Assembly (NCBI GenBank): GCA_030141605.1
Contig: JAQGDQ010000491.1
Span: 1-64,000, forward strand
DNA: 64,000 bases
Direction of reading: 5' to 3'
Source of the DNA: Tubiluchus corallicola
Lineage: Eukaryota; Priapulida; Priapulimorpha; Priapulimorphida; Tubiluchidae
The notes under the pieces were generated by a model, which had not been told where the DNA came from, did no database searches, and saw nothing but the letters and a program-made list of their open reading frames with translations. This document shows, piece after piece, positions 51,901 to 59,323 of this stretch; positions within the stretch are counted from its first letter, which is position 1; each line of letters starts with the position of its first letter. Both the position numbers and the translations under genes were made by a program.

Positions 51901-54354
51901 AGTAATGACTTACGTGAAAGGATTATGACCACAGAAACGTAATTTCACTTTTGCGCGGGTAGTTATTCGCTGTCACATGCATTTCGCCATTCGCTAATTA
52001 GATGGGCATTAGCGTCTCAGTTAAGAGGTATTCAGTTGTGACGTAGTGCACATGTTCGATTTATCATGCGCGAGCACAGGGTAAACTTGAAATTTGAATT
52101 TTAAACTTAAAATTTGCCGACTTTTTGTATATCATACACTGGACGTTGTACAGTAGCAATGTACTTCAATTTTCACTTTTGCAAACAAGTGAACACGCTC
52201 ATGAAATGTTTGCGCTGTTGGGAATTATGTTTAGCTGTTTATGTCATCGCTATTTAGCTCGCTTTCCGATAGTTAAGTTTTTAATGTATTATTTAATAAT
52301 AAGAAATTCTTCGACATTATTATAGGTGTTAAAAAGTATACGTTTTACCGTACTTCAAAATGGGGTACAGATAAAAAATCATCCTGTTGTCCTTTAATAG
52401 CAGACTCTATCATGTCATGCTGATTTGTCTTATTCGGCTGGCATGAATTTATACACAAACTAGTAGAACAGATGCAGTCTTTCCTCATGCATCGTAAAAT
52501 CGAAAAGAATGGCAAAGATCTAAGTTCTACAAGCATAAAACGCCCCAAGGTGATTTTTGAAAAGTGTATACAATGTTCAAAATCTCAAGTTCGCACATAC
52601 AGGTAGCGATTATATCACAGTACAGTAAGCTTAGATAAACAAAAGTATGCACTACCGAAGGTAACGCATCCGTTTTGCAAACACACCTGAGTGATATGGC
52701 TTATTATCCAGGGTTACTGGACGCTTTGACTCAGGTAACAGACCGAGTTGCACTTATAAAGATAACGCCACCTTTTCCACGAAGAATAATTGTTTATTAC
52801 ATGTGTAACGGTAACCAGGTTAAAGATCATCAGCTTCTAGTTTATCATTAACTGCAAAAAACCAAGTGTATTCAAAAAGGTATGCAATACCTGAGTTATT
52901 CCAAACAGTGTGACTGTTGTTGGCTGAGTTTCTAAGTAGTTACTAGCAATTAACTAATAATGCACTTCTGCTTTTTTACCACCCCAATTCTAACAATTAA
53001 TATGTATGTACCCCGATTAAACTCTTGACTATAGCATGTACACTAGATGCGGTGTCTGTATTTCTCATAGATCTCTTGGGTGCAGAAGCTTTTTTCTGTG
53101 ATAAATGACATTGGAATGCAACTGACATAATTGCTTAAACGGCTGAATTGCAAGTCAGCTCTTGGATACGATACCTTGTCTTAGATACGCCCGGCAAGAG
53201 AAATACTCCAGCAGCTTCGCTTGACACTCAAGTTGCTTTTAAGTGCCAAACTTAGCGTACTAAACTAAAAATATCTTCTATTCAGCGTTTTTCTGAGTAG
53301 CTTCCGAGACATAGCATCTCGAACAACAAACAAAATGCTAACACGGAATAGTTTTCACAGCAAACTTCCCCAACTAAATCATCTAGAATTACAGTAATCA
53401 AGCTTGTAAACAAGTACACTGAATTACTGTATCTACTCTAGGCAAGTAATGTTTTTACGACATTGCAGACTAGAAAACAGCTAGCAATAACTATCTTCTC
53501 TATACTCATCCTATATAACAAGGGTAAGCCTTCTATTATGTAGAGCATTGTACGATTTGATATACGGTCATTGTGGGTTCTCCAACCAGTTTAAGCGCAA
53601 CATGGCGTACCCAGCCCATTGTACACCTTTCACACGGCTAGACTGCCGACAGACTAGGATATAATAATAGACGTTACATTAGATCCCAATCAAACTGCTC
53701 CTAGACTTACGTAATAACAGGATATCATTGAGAGAAAGTTCTACCTTGAAATACTTGTAACATTCGAACAAAGATTACAACCAATATCGTAGCTAGATCA
53801 CTGTGTATGCAACAAGATCGTTATAGAGAATGTATCGCATTTGTACAATACTATATGTGCATAAAATAACTCAGAGCCCCATACACTACATTTGTGAGAT
53901 GAGCATTTTTGCTATTATAACTTAATCGATTTCGTTTAACCCGTTTTTATAATTCCAATTTCCTGCTTCTGAAAAACATAACTTGTGTCCCTGCTGTGTT
54001 CCCCAACTGACTGTTTTTATGTTGTTGAACAATGTCTGCTTTTGCAACTAGTTTTATTATAGAAAAATGTTCTTTGTCTAGATGTTGTCTGGACAAGTTT
54101 TCCTGTCTGCAGTCTGCACAGTACTATGGAAACTTTATTATTATTACAAACATTTTTAATATTTTAACTAATCAACTTGTGAGTCGTGAGATTCGTTAGG
54201 CTAAAATGTATAAATTATAGAATATATAGATAAGACTATTTTGATCAAATAAATACTTACTTGATTTATTTAGCTTGTTCTTGGAAATAATTTTATTAAC
54301 CGCTGCAGCATCCCTAGACTTAACTGCCTGCAGCAGTTCCTGATCTTTCCCCAT
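11399..54354 (-). CDS. CASKIN: Caskin (CASK-interacting ankyrin-repeat scaffold), 5' part of gene, 8 exons
   Basis: Joined coding exons on the minus strand: 54354-54261, 44994-44943, 41575-41478, 34740-34595, 28591-28496, 21897-21767, 12495-12387, 11507-11399 (835 nt, 278 codons plus one base). All introns are GT-AG and every junction is in frame (intron phases 1, 2, 1, 0, 0, 2, 0, 1). The product starts [12 protein letters not shown], has the [15 protein letters not shown] linker (32-46), then six ankyrin repeats at about 48-80, 81-114, 115-147, 148-188, 189-221 and 222-254. Signature stretches include [12 protein letters not shown] (82-93), [11 protein letters not shown] (117-127), [11 protein letters not shown] and TALDIV (256-261). 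This order and spacing match animal Caskins. In characterised Caskins an SH3 domain follows directly, then a CASK-binding region (vertebrate Caskin1) and two SAM domains that polymerise; they act as cytoplasmic scaffolds at synapses and in axon guidance. Those parts are not in this window. Family assignment is by remembered similarity, without a search. Confidence 0.94.
11508..12386 (-). other. Caskin intron 7 (879 bp)
   Basis: Short intron between exons 7 and 8, donor GTAAGA and acceptor TTTCAG. No repeat or second gene seen. A small plus-strand frame at 12036-12233 resembles no family. Confidence 0.85.
12387..12495 (-). CDS. CASKIN: Caskin exon 7: ankyrin 5 end, ankyrin 6 (residues 206-242)
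   Basis: 109 nt, entered in phase 2 at TTTTAG (TAG rather than CAG) and left in phase 0 at GAG|GTAAGA. It encodes [13 protein letters not shown] and [19 protein letters not shown], then KYLIE. GTxLHEAAL is a Caskin hallmark. The residues after it (AAN) replace the Gly-containing CGK that I recall at the repeat-6 turn in vertebrate proteins. Confidence 0.93.
12780..13215. repeat. Purine-rich block with internal duplication
   Basis: The plus strand is almost all A and G from about 12880 to 13215, preceded by decayed ACAGA/GCACA-like short units. The segment AACCGAAATGGAATGAAACA occurs at 12886 and again at 12989, a 103-bp period. The three overlapping minus-strand frames here (Ser/Pro/Leu/Phe-rich) are compositional artefacts. 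Confidence 0.8.
13930..13953 (+). repeat. Dispersed repeat core, copy 1
   Basis: AAACATTAAAAAACACTACA followed by TCCT is identical over 24 bp to 21963-21986. It sits in a context (TTTATTTAAGGTGGGGTTTTAC) that looks like part of a longer interspersed repeat. Confidence 0.6.
17853..18206 (+). mobile_element. MITE, hAT-like terminal inverted repeats, copy 1
   Basis: 354 bp. The right terminus reads GGATAGTCCGGCCCTG, i.e. CAGGGCCGGACTATCC inverted. The left terminus is decayed. Flanks GCACTTAT and GAACTTAC resemble a worn 8-bp target duplication. The body shares blocks with copy 3 (opposite strand), including CGGAGCCACCTTTTAACTCG, TTACTCGTGATATATTTTAG and a CTTAAGAAATA region. No coding capacity. 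Confidence 0.65.
19267..19450 (-). mobile_element. Probable LINE 3' tail, antisense
   Basis: Plus strand starts with GTGGTAGTAGTAGTAGTTTA followed by TTGTCAAGAGATC. Read on the minus strand this is an AATAAA-type signal running into an (ACT)n tail, a common 3' end for CR1-like LINEs in invertebrates. No coding remnant is seen, so the call rests on the tail only, and the inner boundary is a guess. Confidence 0.3.
21335..21503 (+). mobile_element. MITE, same family, copy 2 (internally deleted)
   Basis: 169 bp. Starts GAGGGCCGGTATATGAC and ends GGATAATCCAGCCCTT, close to the termini of the other copies. It keeps CGCACCCGTCTTGAACATTT and TTACTCGTGGTATATTTTAG but lacks the roughly 200-bp 3' interior present in copies 1 and 3. 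Flanks AACAAGA and AACAGAA are similar. It ends about 260 bp from exon 6. Confidence 0.6.
21767..21897 (-). CDS. CASKIN: Caskin exon 6: ankyrin 4 end, acidic loop, ankyrin 5 start (residues 163-206)
   Basis: 131 nt between ATACAG and AG|GTAATT. It encodes [18 protein letters not shown], an acidic spacer (ADDCEDND, 181-188), then [17 protein letters not shown] and the first two bases of Arg206. Vertebrate Caskins also have an extended, non-ankyrin spacer at this point before the fifth repeat, which supports orthology rather than a generic ankyrin protein. Confidence 0.93.
21963..21986 (+). repeat. Dispersed repeat core, copy 2
   Basis: Second exact 24-bp copy of the element at 13930-13953. 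The flanks differ, so only the core is conserved here. It lies 66 nt from exon 6. Confidence 0.6.
23125..23495. repeat. 43-bp minisatellite
   Basis: The unit is about GTATAGAAGCTACAACTGCT plus TGTGATGTATTACTATTGAAA. The anchor GAAGC/GATGC recurs at 23183, 23226, 23270, 23313 and 23356 (spacings 43, 44, 43, 43). A longer-spaced unit lies before 23183 and degenerate units continue to about 23495. Confidence 0.85.
28496..28591 (-). CDS. CASKIN: Caskin exon 5: end of ankyrin 3, start of ankyrin 4 (residues 131-162)
   Basis: Exactly 96 nt, phase 0 at both ends, so skipping it would keep the frame. It has an eight-T pyrimidine tract before CAG and an AAG|GTAACA donor. It encodes [17 protein letters not shown], completing repeat 3, and [15 protein letters not shown], which opens repeat 4. 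The [10 protein letters not shown] segment is strongly conserved in Caskins. Confidence 0.94.
28592..34594 (-). other. Caskin intron 4 (6.0 kb)
   Basis: Contains a compound TA/TG microsatellite (30806-30913) and an extremely AT-rich self-complementary stretch (32040-32115). No gene recognised. Confidence 0.8.
30806..30913. repeat. Compound (TA)n(TG)n microsatellite
   Basis: About fifteen TA units, then some 75 bp of TG with GC-containing variants (TGTGCG, TGCATGCG). Alternating purine-pyrimidine throughout. Confidence 0.95.
34595..34740 (-). CDS. CASKIN: Caskin exon 4: ankyrin repeats 2 and 3 (residues 82-130)
   Basis: 146 nt with a TTTCAG acceptor and GTG|GTAAGC donor. It encodes [12 protein letters not shown], the most Caskin-diagnostic stretch in the window, followed by [17 protein letters not shown] (repeat 2), and [15 protein letters not shown], the first half of repeat 3. 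It exits in phase 0, cutting repeat 3 in its second helix. Confidence 0.95.
34741..41477 (-). other. Caskin intron 3 (6.7 kb)
   Basis: Contains a tandem duplication (40151-40514) and a cluster of ACATGT palindromes (40020-40062). Short frames at 36037-36333 and 38349-38829 resemble no family. Otherwise nothing seen. Confidence 0.8.
40151..40514. repeat. Tandem duplication, about 184 bp x 2
   Basis: AAATTCTAGCTTCATACTAA starts at 40151 and again at 40335. The copies are nearly identical, including TTGAGTCTGTTTGCCAAGTG and a (CTTA)n stretch. AAATTC at 40515 marks the start of a third unit that immediately diverges. Confidence 0.95.
41478..41575 (-). CDS. CASKIN: Caskin exon 3: ankyrin repeat 1 (residues 49-82)
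   Basis: 98 nt between TTTCAG and GTAAAT. It encodes [20 protein letters not shown] and continues [14 protein letters not shown] to the split Gly82. This is a complete ankyrin repeat: helix 1 HQAALNG, helix 2 VDILKTLL, and the NGANADTYD turn. The usual TxLH motif is TLVH here. Entry is phase 2 and exit phase 1. Confidence 0.94.
42387..42408. repeat. (TA)n microsatellite
   Basis: About eleven TA units after a short TATC run. Confidence 0.9.
43790..43970. repeat. (GACA)n(GA)n microsatellite
   Basis: About fourteen GACA units, then long GA runs with interruptions, ending in two GAATGCGCGC motifs. Frames on both strands are low-complexity artefacts. Confidence 0.97.
44752..44887. repeat. (ATC/ATT)n microsatellite next to exon 2
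   Basis: Degenerate TACCAC/TATCAC units grading into ATT and then ATC triplets. The Tyr/His-rich 79-codon frame is an artefact. Confidence 0.9.
44943..44994 (-). CDS. CASKIN: Caskin exon 2: linker [18 protein letters not shown] (residues 32-49)
   Basis: A 52-nt micro-exon that an ORF-length filter would miss. On the minus strand a long pyrimidine tract and TTTCAG precede it, and GG|GTAAGT ends it. Joined to exon 1 it restores K32, then [14 protein letters not shown]. This corresponds to the stretch just before ankyrin repeat 1 in vertebrate Caskins. Its last two bases begin the Gly49 codon, which is completed by exon 3. Confidence 0.92.
46285..46659 (-). mobile_element. MITE, same family, copy 3 (most complete)
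   Basis: 375 bp in intron 1, inverted relative to copies 1 and 2. Plus-strand ends are CAGGACAGGATTATCC and CATAATCCGGCCCAG, an imperfect terminal inverted repeat starting with CAG, as in many hAT transposons. Flanks share ATATAA. The interior matches copy 1 over most of its length on the opposite strand. No transposase frame. Confidence 0.65.
47098..47142. repeat. (ATC)n microsatellite
   Basis: Short imperfect CATCAT run followed by TTATTATTA. Confidence 0.85.
48856..49080. repeat. (GA)n and (CA)n purine microsatellite
   Basis: Long GA runs, a central CACACA-CGCAC-CCGCCCG stretch (48972-49020), then GA again. The four overlapping frames (up to 145 codons, Ser/Leu or Arg/Glu) are artefacts. 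Confidence 0.95.
49501..49576. repeat. Pentamer array with nested variants (ATAAT/ATAAC/GTAAC)
   Basis: Reads in order as two ATAAT, four ATAAC, six GTAAC, then ATAAT units. The CpG-containing GTAAC variant occupies only the core. Confidence 0.9.
50716..50850. repeat. Irregular TGTCCAAAT minisatellite
   Basis: About seven copies of TGTCCAAAT or a one-base variant, at spacings of roughly 15 to 35 bp, several followed by GACC or CACC. The spacing varies, so the original unit is not clear. Confidence 0.7.
54261..54354 (-). CDS. CASKIN: Caskin exon 1: start codon and N-terminus (residues 1-31)
   Basis: ATG at 54354-54352 begins [18 protein letters not shown], the conserved Caskin N-terminus, a helical cap before the ankyrin repeats. 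The start is well supported: an in-frame TAA lies three codons upstream (54363-54361), and the context is ACAATGG, with A at -3 and G at +4. The exon ends in phase 1 at a consensus donor (AA|GTAAGT). It is followed by the 9.3 kb intron 1. Confidence 0.93.
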
Positions 54355-55200
54355 TGTGATTTACAAGTAATTAAAAATCCAAATTCTGATGATCTGTCTC
54401 TTTTGATATCCTTGCAAAGCGGTAAAAAAGTAAAAATTCCATCACAAAATCTACCAGTCAGTAGTCAAGTTCGAGGTCTTATTGTTCCTGCAAAAATAAC
54501 AGACTCATTAATTCAAGTGGTCAACTATACAGGTAGCTCAACTGTCATCTCTCAATACGTAGTACAAAAATTCCAGTATCATCCAGTATTTAAAAAGTGC
54601 ACCTTCTATAAGGCATAATAATTAAATATGTATGGTTTTAATGAAATCTAGGTATATCTTTAAAGCTATGTTCGGCATACCTGCGCACAACCACAAATCA
54701 GAAGACCAGAATGTAAGATTTCAAAGTTACAACAAACTTTTGCACAAGAGTTTTTATAATAACTGTGACTGCCACAGCCCAAAACCAAAACAGTGTAGTT
54801 CTAACAACACTTAAAGATAAAAAGTAGGTTGTTCAGACTTCCAAGTTTTAGCTTTTAACACCAACGATTTCAGATGACGCAGCACACGTGTAGACGAAGT
54901 GACAAGCAACAAAACGAACTGGTGATAAAATTGTCTTGTTTACCACACTGATATATTACAACTACCACTATTTCAAGATGCTGAACACGACACGTTTCCA
55001 GAATACTCACAACCAGTATCTGAATACTCACTAAATAATAAGGTAATAATGACACTGAGAGTTCACACACTGTTTCACCAACCCTGTCCGCTGTTAATTC
55101 AAGCGAGCAAAACAAATCGCGCGACTGTTAGAGAAGAGCGATTATGACTTTGTGGCGCCATCTAGTAGAAGTAAACAAAAATGCTTGATGTTTTCTTCAG
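54355..55200 (-). promoter_or_regulatory. CASKIN: Presumed Caskin 5' UTR and promoter side
   Basis: Lies directly upstream of the start codon on the minus strand. An in-frame stop at 54363-54361 separates the UTR from the CDS. No strong splice acceptor lies close to the ATG, so the leader may be unspliced here. Composition rises in G+C near 55080-55170 (several CpGs, GTCGCGCG at about 55118), the likeliest start-site area. No TATA box is evident. The transcription start is inferred, not seen. Confidence 0.4.
55155..55168. promoter_or_regulatory. CTCF-like motif near the Caskin 5' end
   Basis: GCGCCATCTAGTAG matches the bilaterian CTCF core (reverse complement CCASYAGRKGGCRS) at 13 of 14 positions. 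It sits about 800 bp upstream of the Caskin start codon, in the CpG-richer part of the region. Binding is inferred from motif only. Confidence 0.35.
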
Positions 55201-58200
55201 CATGGCAGCGCTAACTATAGGTGGTTGTCACCTTTGGCGAACAACGTTAGTAGTGCTGCATTATTTCATATATGATCAAATAAAAAAATATCAGTTTTTC
55301 ACAATAACTGGTAAATAGTCGGTTTATAAAAAATGGCCACGCTGCACAAAACAAGGTAATTTGCAAAACTTGTTTAAGGTTGAAATGGTAGTTTTTACGA
55401 TATGGATCCGTAGTGTAGATGCTTGGAATTATGGGATACCTACAGGTACAGGTTTGGCGTGTTGCACAGGTGTCAGAACGGAGAAGGAAGGCGAAGCTAT
55501 TTTCGTGAAAATGGTTTTGTGTTAGACAAACAAGTTTCTTAGGTATGGTAATAGTGATAAGTATAACTCATCTAGAAGACCAAGTTTTTTTGTGAAACGC
55601 ATTGTTTGAATTTGAGTCTGACTTTCTGTGCTTCGCCTGACGCTATGGCATGATCATGATTGTATTGAAAGTTCTGGCATGTAATGTAATGTATTCGTAA
55701 TTTGCTCGTTAGCGTTATGGAGTTGCTGACATCGAAATTAGTGTTAGCTGTTAAATCTTAAGTTGTAGCAGTTTATATGTAACTGTTACTTTTGGTTTTA
55801 AGCACTATGGCGGTTGTCTTTTTGACGTATTTCGGATTTTATTAGTTTTCTTTTTTGTTGGGTTAGTTTCCGAATCACACACTAGGGCTCGTACTCTTTC
55901 ATGGTAAATGTGTATATGGTAGTATATTTTCGTATGCTATATAAATATTGTCTGGGACGAAATAAAATGAGAATTTAATTAGAACGAGGAAAATGCAGCA
56001 TTCTGCTAACTGCCAATAAATTTTCGATAATGTACATAAGCTGTCCGTGGATGTGTTTCTTAAAGTTGAATTTCAAAAAAACAATCATGTAGTCATGCTC
56101 ACATTAGTTTTTAAAAATTTAATCTATATTAGGTCCACTTTTTAGCTATACTTGAACTTGAGTAGCATTTCAGCAAAAAAAGAAAAAGTTTTAAAGCATA
56201 GATGCTACAATAATATCAGATAGGCACACAATACTTAAATGTCCTAATGCTAACTGTGAAATGACAGTTATTAAGACCAACAGGGACAACTACAACCGCA
56301 TACAGGCATAACTCTGTATAGAAAGTGAAAGAAAATGGTGTCGCTGGTATTACTCACAAATTACATGTTTAGCTAATTACAGATCACATACTTGATATAT
56401 GCTTACATTGCTGCTGGACTTTGTAACTAATTTTTGTTAGAACTGTACAGAACAGGAGATAGAAGATAGAATCCTTCTACTAGACAAGCAATATGGGTAC
56501 ATATTAATCTGATGATATAAATTATTGTTATATGAATATAACAGATTGATTTTGTATCTTGAATGAGTTACTGCAATTTCTTACATAAAGCTTTCATTCA
56601 CTGATATACATCCAGAAGCATGGGCTTGGAATTCTGAAATTGCTGCAATTAAGGTTTCCACTTTTTCCCATTACTGTTTATAAATTCAAGACTAACAAAT
56701 GGCTATTGAAACGTCGTTTGTTCTGAAAAAATAACTTATTTTATCAGTTATACTCTATAGTATTAAATGGAGTCCGTAATTGCGTTGTTTTTTTAAAGAA
56801 AAACCAGCTTCGTTGTCATTAGCATCTCCTTTGCATTATTAGCCGTAGTTGACTCGTTACTTTTTCTTCCGAAGACTTTGATATCTAACGTAATGCTGTT
56901 TGAATCAGTGTGTAATATTGTGAAATCAATATAGATCTATCAGCAGCTGGCTCTTTTCCTCTTTTCCGTACTTATAAAGACCAAGTTTGGTGGAGAGGAT
57001 TGTCTCCAAGTTCTCATATCCTACCTGTCTTCCGTAATCTTTGTTTTCTATTCCTCTGTCCTCACTTTTTTATAGGAATCTGTGTTGCTTAAATATTGTT
57101 TGCCATAGATTAGTTAAATGTTTTTTGTAATTTATTTTTTGACAAAAGTTTATTTCTAGTCTTTGGTGACCTTTTAACACTTTGAGTCTAGGAAGCTTTC
57201 TTATCACTAAATGACAGTACAAATTTAGCACATATATAAAGCACATTATTTTTTCACAATGCCCGTGTTGACATCTTCTAAAACTTTTATTTAACTATAA
57301 GCTATTTAAGAGCATCTTCTTCAGACACTTTGGGTCGAAATTGCTTTAGGGTATGTAAAGTTTGCAAACTGGTTCATTTAGGAATTTTGGGCAAAAATCT
57401 TGTACAGAAATTTTCTTTAATTAATGCAATCGGTGCTTACTAGGGTAATACAGCACACAAGTCCTCCCATATATAATCCTCTCTGAATTCTCTTGGTCAA
57501 AACAATAGTTTGACCTACAACTATTGCTTGCACAAATCCTTTAATTAGCTTGGCCCACTACTTTAACTCTTCCTCATACTGATTGCAAACATTTGGAATT
57601 AATGCCATTCTTGTGTGTTTTGGTGTAATTTAATGCTTTGGAGTTGTTAATTTTAGTTATCAGATGGGCAAAACCACTAGACTATTCTTTTCTTGTAACA
57701 GCAACGTATAATTGTGGTTATTTATGCAGCAACCTTTGCTGTTTATATTATTGTTTTTTTTGCTGCTTTCTGCAGAGGTTATACATGTATTCTACCTTTT
57801 TGGCATTTTGCGCTCCGTGTGACCTTTTATTTGTCTTCTGTTACCCAAGCTAGTGTAAGGTTATGGACCCTTGCTACCAAATTAGGAAGTCTGACTTCAA
57901 TGATCAGTTTAACTGTTTGTTTTTAACCTTACTTAAAAAGAAATGTTAAGAAAACTTTTTTGAGTGATAGTAAATACAGTGTGTTCAAATCACAGCCGTT
58001 CAAAGGGCAAATACCACTACTTAACACAGCTGCTATTAAAATCTTATCATCTCTAATGTTTTAACACTGGACCCCTTGTTTAAACCAGTATATATGTTAT
58101 GTCTACGTCATAAATAATGGGTTACACACACTAACTGTAGAAAATGCATCTAAAGGTTAATATTCTTGTCTATTTACTTGATATATCAATGTGTGTACAA

Positions 58201-58723
58201 AGAATCTATTCAAATAATAATGGCCCAGTGTGAATCATAACTTCGGCTGGTAAATGCCTAGTTACACCACTCCCAGTTAAGTTCATTTTCAAAAAAGCGC
58301 AAAGTTGACTTGCCTAGCTGATACAGTGTGGAAATTTTGGTGACTAAGCCAAGTCTGCTCAGGTATCTAATAATTACAGCTACGTTCCTGGGTGACGTTA
58401 GGTGTGATTTGAAATGTCCCTTTTTATTATAATGGAAAACGGTAATATAATAATAAGCATATTTACTTAAAACCAGATTTCGTAATCCTATTTATATTTT
58501 TGTTCATACATTGAAGTTTTACTCCATCTCAATCATAGTATGATCTCTAAGCAGGTCCTGGGCAACCTCCTGAGCAAAAGCCTGAAAGACTACAGTCATG
58601 ACAGTGTTCTATATCAATTTTTGACATTAATTATATCGGCGGAATAACAGCGTATTATGCCTATGCCGCATCATACTTAGCCACTAAGAATATCTTGATA
58701 AATTACTACTGATTAATGTGTAA
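55201..58723. other. Intergenic stretch, no gene recognised
   Basis: AT-rich sequence upstream of Caskin. Short frames at 57638-57926 overlap in different frames and have no recognisable domain. A 38-codon plus-strand frame starting at 55202 (MAALTIGG) follows a CAGC-ATGG context but is too short to call. Confidence 0.6.
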
Positions 58724-59285
58724 TACACAGGCCTAGTTATAGGCCTAATTACAGTAAACAACAAATTTGGAAATAACTCTATATCAAAACAGGCCATACA
58801 TTTATGGAACTTACTACCCAGTGAAATAAAACTAATAGAATCTCTCCACCACTTTAAAAAGAAATTAAAAGAATATCAATATAACAGGTTTCAACTTCCA
58901 CATTGTGCATCTGATACTAATTACACAGATTCAATTTTCATCTACCCCCGCCCCTAACTCCATAAAATGACTAAAAATGTAAAATTAAAAAAAAATATGT
59001 AATGTAAAACATGTTTCTGTTGTGTCATGTTAAATGTATATATAGTGTAAAATATGTCTTGTAAAATTTAATGTTTTTTTTGTAATATTGTTTTGTAAAA
59101 ATATTTTAATATTGTGTTTGTAAATATGTTCATTTATTGTATATAATTAGGCCTTAGTTTTACACTTTAGTTTTTTTTAGTCTGCACTGGACGCATTTGT
59201 CTTGAACAGTGTTGTTTTTAACATTACGCTGAGGATTACTCAATTTTATTGTAATGAGTAAGCCATTTTTAATGACAAATAAAGA

Positions 59286-59321
<36 letters not shown>
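58724..59321 (+). mobile_element. 5'-truncated non-LTR retrotransposon (LINE) 3' end
   Basis: An open frame to the TAA at 58957 carries SISKQAIHLWNLLPSEIKL then IESLHHFKKKLKEY. This matches the hallmark C-terminus of CR1/L2/jockey-like reverse transcriptase ORFs (LWNxLPxxI, then SxxxFKxxLKxY). An AT-rich 3' UTR of about 300 bp follows, with AATAAAG near 59280 and a terminal (TA)n run at 59292-59321, like the microsatellite tails of such elements. The catalytic RT is absent, so it is dead on arrival. Frame opens at 58724; the true 5' breakpoint is uncertain. Confidence 0.75.

Positions 59322-59323
<2 letters not shown>

Larger units (their letters stand above)
44995..54260 (-). other. Caskin intron 1 (9.3 kb)
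   Basis: Contains a MITE copy (46285-46659), ATC repeats (47098-47142), telomere-like CCTAA motifs (47718-47754), a purine microsatellite (48856-49080), a pentamer array (49501-49576), a short inverted repeat with a YY1-like core (49900-49922) and a TGTCCAAAT minisatellite (50716-50850). No other gene recognised. Confidence 0.8.

Noticed and set aside
55202-55318. Small plus-strand frame starting MAALTIGG, divergent from Caskin
   Set aside because: 38 codons, no family resemblance, no splice donor in a useful place.
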